In this document: piece by piece, positions 3,990 to 5,430 of the stretch
Layout of the letters: each line of letters begins with the position of its first letter
How positions within the stretch are numbered: position 1 is the stretch's first letter
Assembly (NCBI GenBank): GCA_029266815.1
Contig: JAQSWC010000157.1
Location: forward strand, 1-5,430
DNA: 5,430 nucleotides
Direction of reading: 5' to 3'
DNA from: Paucimonas sp.
GTDB lineage: Bacteria; Pseudomonadota; Gammaproteobacteria; Burkholderiales; Burkholderiaceae_D
The notes under the pieces: generated by a model
The model's database searches: none
What the model was told of the DNA's origin: nothing
Seen by the model: only the letters and a program-made list of their open reading frames with translations
Translations under genes and position numbers: made by a program

Positions 3990-5430
3990 ATAGACCCCAT
4001 TCTGGAAGGCCAAAGCCTGGCCTGGTTCCTTCAGTCGGCCAGCGATGGCATGCTCATCGTCGACAGCCAGGGCAACATCATTGTTGCCAATCCGCCGGTC
4101 GAGGCCATGTTCGGTTACGCGCCGGGCGAGCTGATCGGAAAGCCGATTGAAATCCTGATTCCCGAACGCTTCCACGGTTCGCACGTTGCGCAGCGCGACG
4201 GCTATATCGCACAGCCGCGCCCGCGCAACATGGGGCACGGAATGGAGCTGTTCGCAAAACGCCGCTCGGGCGAGGAATTCGTGGTGGAGGTCAGCCTTTC
4301 TCCGTTGACCAGTGCATCCGGGCCTCCTATGGTGATGGCGACGGTGCACGACGTTACCCGTCGCCGCGAGGCAAGAGCCGCCCTCGAGGAAAGCGAGGCG
4401 CGGATGCGCGCCATCTTCGAAACCGCGGTGGACGCGATCATCACCATCGACGAGAAGGGCATCATCGACCGGGCCAATCCTGCGGCGGAGCGCCTGTTCG
4501 GCTATAGCGAAGCCGAACTCATCGGCCATAACGTTTCCATGCTCATGCCTTCTCCCTACCGCGAAAGGCATGACGGCTACCTGGAACACTACCGGAACAC
4601 CGGCCAGAAAAAAATTATTGGCATCGGCCGCGAGGTTGCCGGGCAAAGAAAGGATGGCACGACCTTTCCGATGGATCTGGCTGTTGCGGAAATGAGTTTC
4701 GGCACGCGCCGCATGTTTACCGGCGTGGTGCGCGACATCAGCGAGCGCAAGCAGGCGGAAGCGGCGTTGCGCCAGTCGCAGGCGGAGTTGCGTCAGCTTT
4801 CCGCTTATCAGGAACGGCTGAAGGAGGAAGAGCGCAAGCGCATCGCGCAGGAAATCCATGATGAGCTGGGCGCGCTGCTCACCGGCATCAAGGCCCATGT
4901 TTCCGTATCGATCGACCGGAGCCGACGCGCCGGCGAGCAAAGCGATCCGCTGTTGACCGAAGCGCTGGGGCTTGCCGACACCGCGATCAATGCGGTGCGC
5001 AAGGTGATCACCGATCTGCGCCCGAGCGTGCTGGATCAGTTGGGCGTATGGGCGGCGCTTGAATGGTATGCCGAGCAGATCGAGGACAGGTCGCAGCTTG
5101 TCTGCCGCTGCGTAATCGAACCGGAGGTGGTGGACGTCGAACTGGACCAGGACCGCAGCACCACACTGTTCCGCATCGTCCAGGAAGCGCTGACAAACGT
5201 CGTGCGCCATGCGAAGGCATCGCATGCGGATATTCGCGTGGCACAGGAAGGCGGCCAGATCGTGGCGACCGTGATCGATGATGGCTGCGGCATCGATACC
5301 GACCGTCTGCTCAACCGCGAATCATGGGGCATACTCGGCATGTATGAGCGAGCGCGTTACTTTGGCGGCGAGCTGAGGATCGCCGGCACGCCCGGTAAAG
5401 GTACTGAAGTCGCGCTGCGCCTGCCGCTGG
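3990..5430 (+). CDS. Soluble PAS-PAS sensor histidine kinase with FixL-like heme PAS, 3'-partial
   Basis: There are 480 codons to the window edge with no stop. Numbering from the ATA at 3990: PAS1 about 12-122, and PAS2 about 139-252, closely resembling the FixL heme PAS (AAERLFGYSEAELIGHNV, RHDGY, IIGIGR, RKDGTTFPM). H194 corresponds to the FixL proximal heme His and R214, exactly 20 residues later, to the distal Arg that senses bound O2. A short coiled linker leads to HisKA_3 (about 280-345; EERKRIAQEIHDELG, phosphoacceptor H290). The HATPase runs from about 392 to the edge (N-box with N403, DDGCG at 430-434, WGILGMYERA near 443-452). There are no membrane segments, so it is cytoplasmic. 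The HisKA_3 type pairs with NarL/FixJ response regulators. No ATG, GTG or TTG exists between the stop at 3927 and the ATG at 4050, which falls inside PAS1; the ATA behind GAGGAA gives a natural start (x-DPILEGQSLAWFLQSASDG). Only a short C-terminus is probably missing. A heme ligand is inferred from FixL. Confidence 0.88.
   Translation, partial: MDPILEGQSLAWFLQSASDGMLIVDSQGNIIVANPPVEAMFGYAPGELIGKPIEILIPERFHGSHVAQRDGYIAQPRPRNMGHGMELFAKRRSGEEFVVEVSLSPLTSASGPPMVMATVHDVTRRREARAALEESEARMRAIFETAVDAIITIDEKGIIDRANPAAERLFGYSEAELIGHNVSMLMPSPYRERHDGYLEHYRNTGQKKIIGIGREVAGQRKDGTTFPMDLAVAEMSFGTRRMFTGVVRDISERKQAEAALRQSQAELRQLSAYQERLKEEERKRIAQEIHDELGALLTGIKAHVSVSIDRSRRAGEQSDPLLTEALGLADTAINAVRKVITDLRPSVLDQLGVWAALEWYAEQIEDRSQLVCRCVIEPEVVDVELDQDRSTTLFRIVQEALTNVVRHAKASHADIRVAQEGGQIVATVIDDGCGIDTDRLLNRESWGILGMYERARYFGGELRIAGTPGKGTEVALRLPL

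Noticed and set aside
3876..5225. A 449-codon ORF on the minus strand opposite the sensor kinase
   Set aside because: The + strand has clear PAS, HisKA_3 and HATPase motifs through the same bases. The antisense translation is Arg/Ala/His/Leu-rich with no domain pattern, as expected from the codon bias of the real gene.

Overview
The window is a roughly 57% GC (estimated by eye) stretch of what looks like a Gram-negative proteobacterium, most likely a betaproteobacterium. The reasons are a C-terminal-Phe outer-membrane protein, a DNR-type Crp/Fnr regulator next to nnrS, and C/G-rich palindromic repeats of a kind seen in several betaproteobacteria. The assignment rests on gene content and style only. 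The common theme is redox, oxygen and nitric-oxide (NO) physiology.

Left part (1-1437, + strand): the 3' part of a probable outer-membrane beta-barrel protein with a His-rich segment, followed 29 bp later by a periplasmic TlpA/ResA-type thioredoxin with a WCAPC active site. The two are probably co-transcribed. A short gap (1438-1476) separates them from the convergent regulator gene and holds no convincing terminator.

Centre (1477-3845): a leftward DNR/NnrR-like Crp/Fnr regulator (1477-2172) and a rightward nnrS (2649-3845) are divergent. The 476-bp gap between them contains a perfect FNR/DNR operator (2348-2361), a -10-like hexamer placed so that the operator would sit at about -42 of the regulator's own promoter, a possible sigma70-like promoter for nnrS, and a 166-bp nested inverted-repeat element (2463-2628) lying between that promoter and the nnrS start codon. 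The regulator lacks FNR iron-sulfur cysteines but keeps the E-x-x-S-R recognition helix suited to this operator, so autoregulation plus control of nnrS is the simplest model. A strong UUCG-capped hairpin follows nnrS.

Right part (3990-5430, + strand, runs off the window): a soluble PAS-PAS-HisKA_3-HATPase sensor kinase. It is missed by ordinary start-codon rules because no ATG, GTG or TTG lies at its natural N-terminus; the best-placed start is an ATA behind a Shine-Dalgarno sequence. Its second PAS domain closely resembles the heme PAS of FixL, with the proximal-His and distal-Arg equivalents (H194 and R214) at the FixL spacing, so it is probably a heme-based O2 (or NO/CO) sensor feeding a NarL/FixJ-type response regulator that should lie just beyond the window. 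A 449-codon ORF antisense to it is a shadow.

Taken together, this is a gas-sensing and nitrosative-stress neighbourhood: a heme-PAS kinase, an NO-type Crp/Fnr regulator with its operator, and the NO-protective membrane protein NnrS. I see no wholly new system. The unusual points are the FixL-like PAS on a NarL-type kinase, the non-canonical start, and the repeat element in the nnrS leader.
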